DNA of 64,000 nt, taken from the NCBI GenBank assembly GCA_016195405.1, contig JACPZP010000098.1:1-64000 (forward strand). The letters are read 5' to 3'. Positions 62,231 through 64,000 of this stretch are shown here, piece by piece (position 1 is the first letter of the stretch; each line of letters opens with the position of its first letter). The notes beneath the pieces were generated by a model. It made no database searches and was not told the DNA's origin. It was given only the letters and a program-made list of their open reading frames with translations. Source of the DNA: Planctomycetota bacterium. GTDB lineage: Bacteria > Planctomycetota > Planctomycetia > Gemmatales > Gemmataceae. Both the position numbers and the translations under genes were made by a program.

Positions 62231-63184
62231 ATGGCATTCGCAAGGGGAACGGAGCGTGCCGGAATCACGCGAATTGACTTCATCGTAGTGTGCATCCTGT
62301 GTGGCACGCTGTTCTTACTCTTGATGCCGGTGGTCCTGACGGCACAGGAAAAAGCCAAGGGACAAGAGTCATTGGAAAAGCTGAAGAAGATGGCCTTGGC
62401 CTGTCACAGCGCCAACGACATGTATCGCAAGCTTCCGCCGGCATGGGGCAAGTATGGGCAGTCGCCTGCGGGTTATCAGTCCGTCCATTATCACTTGCTT
62501 CCATATCTCAAGGAACAAGACCTCTACAAGAAGTACGAGCCGAGCGCGAAGGTCAGCGTGTTTCTGTGCGACGAAGATCCCGGCGCGGAGAAATCCGGCG
62601 GCGGCATTCAAAATTACGCCGCTAACTTGCGCGTCTTTACCGATTATGGAGTAATCAACGGCTTTACGTTTGCGGGTGGTCCGAAGTTCAACGACTTGTT
62701 CCCCAAGGGCGCCCCTCCCTTCGACCCCAAAAAGTCCGGACCTGACGGACCATTTGGCGACGAACCATATGGCGGCAATTCACGGATTTCGGCGACTTTT
62801 GTGGACGGCACTTCTAACACGATCATTTTCGGCACCCGGTTCGCGAACAACACTTCGAAAAAGGTCGAGTCCGGCAAGCCGAATTGTTCCGCGCACTTTG
62901 CACTACCTTACAGCGGCCAAGGCGCGTTCTTTGGACAATTGGCCGCCAAGACGACAGCGAACGCCGACACCGCGGAAGTGCCGACGTTTCAACTCGCGCC
63001 GCAACCGACGAAAGTCGATTGCTCGGGAAGCCACTACGCTCACAGCTTCGCGGCCACGAAGATCCCAGTGGTATTCGCCGACGCCAGCGCCCGGTTTATC
63101 AGCTCGAAAATCTCCGCGCGCGGCTGGAATCAAGCTCTTCAGCCTAATGACGGGCAGATTCCTGAACTCGGCGAAGGACCATAG
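62231..63184 (+). CDS. DUF1559 domain, prepilin-like protein
   Basis: The ATG at 62231 with AAAGGAGCT upstream gives 317 residues. The N-terminus (RAGITRIDFIVVCILCGTLF) is a degenerate form of the prepilin leader, where GFTLIELLV is usual. It has Asp in place of the conserved Glu at position 5 after the cleavage glycine. The DUF1559 body shows KKMALACHSANDMYRKLPP, the structural block FVDGTSNTIIFGTRF, and a C-terminal H-x-G-like region (SGSHYAHSFAATKIPVVFAD). Such proteins occur in large families only in planctomycetes and are thought to be secreted pseudopilins. Confidence 0.9.
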   Translation: MAFARGTERAGITRIDFIVVCILCGTLFLLLMPVVLTAQEKAKGQESLEKLKKMALACHSANDMYRKLPPAWGKYGQSPAGYQSVHYHLLPYLKEQDLYKKYEPSAKVSVFLCDEDPGAEKSGGGIQNYAANLRVFTDYGVINGFTFAGGPKFNDLFPKGAPPFDPKKSGPDGPFGDEPYGGNSRISATFVDGTSNTIIFGTRFANNTSKKVESGKPNCSAHFALPYSGQGAFFGQLAAKTTANADTAEVPTFQLAPQPTKVDCSGSHYAHSFAATKIPVVFADASARFISSKISARGWNQALQPNDGQIPELGEGP

Positions 63185-63217
63185 TTGGCACATGCGGGAC
63201 ACTCAGGGACCTGAAAC

Positions 63218-63550
63218 CTAGCATGCGATGCCGCTCGCCCGGCGCGCTTGCAAACATTCCGCACTTCCCGCTTCGAATTGCCGGCACGACGTGGGCCGAT
63301 CCTGGTAAATCGTGCAAGTGCAGCGGCTGCCGATGCTGCCGGAAAACGCGGCACACACACGGCGCCGTTGGGTGTTGATTCGCGTGCCCAGCAGGACAAG
63401 ACGGTCCTCCGGCGGCGCGGCGACAATTTCAAGAACCGGCAACCCCAAGCGCGAAAGATGGGCTTCCTCGTCGGGCTGTACGGGAATGTAGCCCTCGGCG
63501 TCGAATGGCGAGGCACAGCAGGCGCCGCAGGATTGGCAGTCGTAGGTCAT
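63218..63550 (-). CDS. YkgJ-type cysteine-cluster protein
   Basis: The 110-residue protein starts MTYDCQSCGACCASPF, the CxxCxxCC cluster of the YkgJ family, and has further cysteines in RRVCAAF, RCTCTIYQDRPTSCRQF. This set probably binds zinc or an iron-sulfur cluster (UPF0153/YkgJ, CxxCx(n)CC). Its biochemical role is unknown. It starts 65 bp downstream of the trpE stop, separated by a palindromic repeat. Confidence 0.85.
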   Translation of the reverse strand: MTYDCQSCGACCASPFDAEGYIPVQPDEEAHLSRLGLPVLEIVAAPPEDRLVLLGTRINTQRRRVCAAFSGSIGSRCTCTIYQDRPTSCRQFEAGSAECLQARRASGIAC

Positions 63551-63559
63551 GGTTGTTTC

Positions 63560-63620
63560 GTTTAGCGGGGAGCCATAGGCGACCGCGGGGCCAGCGGTCG
63601 CCTGCGGCTCCCCGCTAAAC
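63560..63620. repeat. GTTTAGC-tipped palindrome overlapping the trpE stop
   Basis: Arms 63560-63586 and 63594-63620 are 27 bp with two mismatches, the same element as at 52277-52334. The right arm supplies the TAG stop codon of trpE (63615-63617). Confidence 0.92.
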
Positions 63621-64000
63621 TAGTTGCGTTTCCGCGATTTCCAGCGCTCGCAATAGCCCCATCGCTTTGTTCAAGGTTTCCTCGCGTTCCTTGTCCGGCT
63701 CGCTGTCGGCGACGATGCCTGCGCCGGCTTGCACGTAGGCGTTCCGGCCTTTCAGCACCATCGTTCTCAGCGCGATGCACGTGTCCATGTTGCCGCTGAA
63801 GTCGACATAGCCAACGGCGCCGCCGTAGGGTCCGCGGCGGTTGGGCTCCAACTCATCGATAATTTGCATGGCCCGCACCTTCGGCGCGCCCGAAAGCGTT
63901 CCCGCCGGCAAGCATGAGCGCAGGGCGTCGAACGCCGACATGCCCGGGCGCAGTCGGCCGACGACGTTGCTGCAAATGTGCATGACGTGGCTGTAACGCT
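63615..64000 (-). CDS. trpE: Anthranilate synthase component I, C-terminal part (cut by window edge)
   Basis: The visible 128 codons are the C-terminal catalytic end of a TrpE/PabB-type enzyme: [75 protein letters not shown] and [20 protein letters not shown]. The R[12 protein letters not shown] end and [13 protein letters not shown] favour TrpE over PabB, and a separate pabB exists at 48.1 kb. The diagnostic PIAGT/PIKGT residue is outside the window. The stop codon is provided by a palindromic repeat. Confidence 0.85.
   Translation of the reverse strand, partial: RYSHVMHICSNVVGRLRPGMSAFDALRSCLPAGTLSGAPKVRAMQIIDELEPNRRGPYGGAVGYVDFSGNMDTCIALRTMVLKGRNAYVQAGAGIVADSEPDKEREETLNKAMGLLRALEIAETQLV

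Overview
The window looks like chromosomal DNA of a planctomycete (class Planctomycetia). The evidence is a DUF1559 prepilin-like protein, two Uma2-type nucleases, a giant Ser/Thr kinase with TPR tail next to an ECF sigma factor, a DUF6513/dihydropteroate-synthase-like gene typical of methanopterin-using planctomycetes, a lipid A-type acyltransferase (Gram-negative envelope), high G+C with strong third-position bias, and many palindromic REP-like repeats between and even inside genes. No rRNA, tRNA, CRISPR array, transposase or phage gene was recognised. All naming is by eye from protein motifs; no database search was possible.

Layout. 0-5 kb (mostly minus): DUF420 membrane protein, LpxL-like acyltransferase, Gfo/Idh/MocA oxidoreductase, pgsA and rimO. 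4.8-10.6 kb: M48 protease, an OmpR-type two-component system, a helix-hairpin-helix DNA-binding protein and sucC (no sucD beside it). 10.6-14 kb: an ABC exporter operon (ATPase plus two permeases). 14-20 kb: GspF/PilC, an ArnT-like glycosyltransferase, a CAP-domain protein, a small secreted protein, PduO-type cobalamin adenosyltransferase and a dihydroorotase homologue that has lost catalytic residues. 20-24 kb: a 2-oxoacid dehydrogenase operon (E1alpha, E1beta, E2) with a Uma2 gene wedged between the two E1 genes. 24-31 kb: a broken trpF, a GbsR-like regulator and two tandem TgpA-like transglutaminases. 30-44 kb: a large FtsX-type permease, a small membrane protein, kinase plus sigma factor, GH57 branching enzyme, trpS and pyrF. 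44-52 kb: a 38-residue very basic protein, ABC-2 permease, DHPS-like protein with pabB, a coiled-coil protein and a GT4 glycosyltransferase. 52-59 kb: uvrB preceded by five tandem paralogues of an unrecognised membrane-anchored family. 59-64 kb: ppk1, Uma2, DUF1559, YkgJ-type cysteine-cluster protein and the 3' end of trpE.

The most unusual region is 54.3-56.9 kb. Five paralogues of about 140-160 residues share a transmembrane anchor, the motif PTRVVWGWLRGEAFY and a single HEAT-like tail. They fall into two alternating subtypes, and 5' fragments of uvrB lie behind two of them. This shows that a cassette of two paralogues plus the uvrB start was amplified in place upstream of uvrB. Two copies have a GTTTCnGAAAC palindrome next to a -10-like box, a possible shared operator.

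Other notable signals are palindromic repeats inserted in frame inside rimO and the ArnT-like gene, a GTTTAGC-tipped repeat family at five loci, a frameshifted and internally deleted trpF, a predicted non-catalytic dihydroorotase, near-identical 5' ends of the two transglutaminase genes, and a perfect 15-bp minisatellite in one of them.
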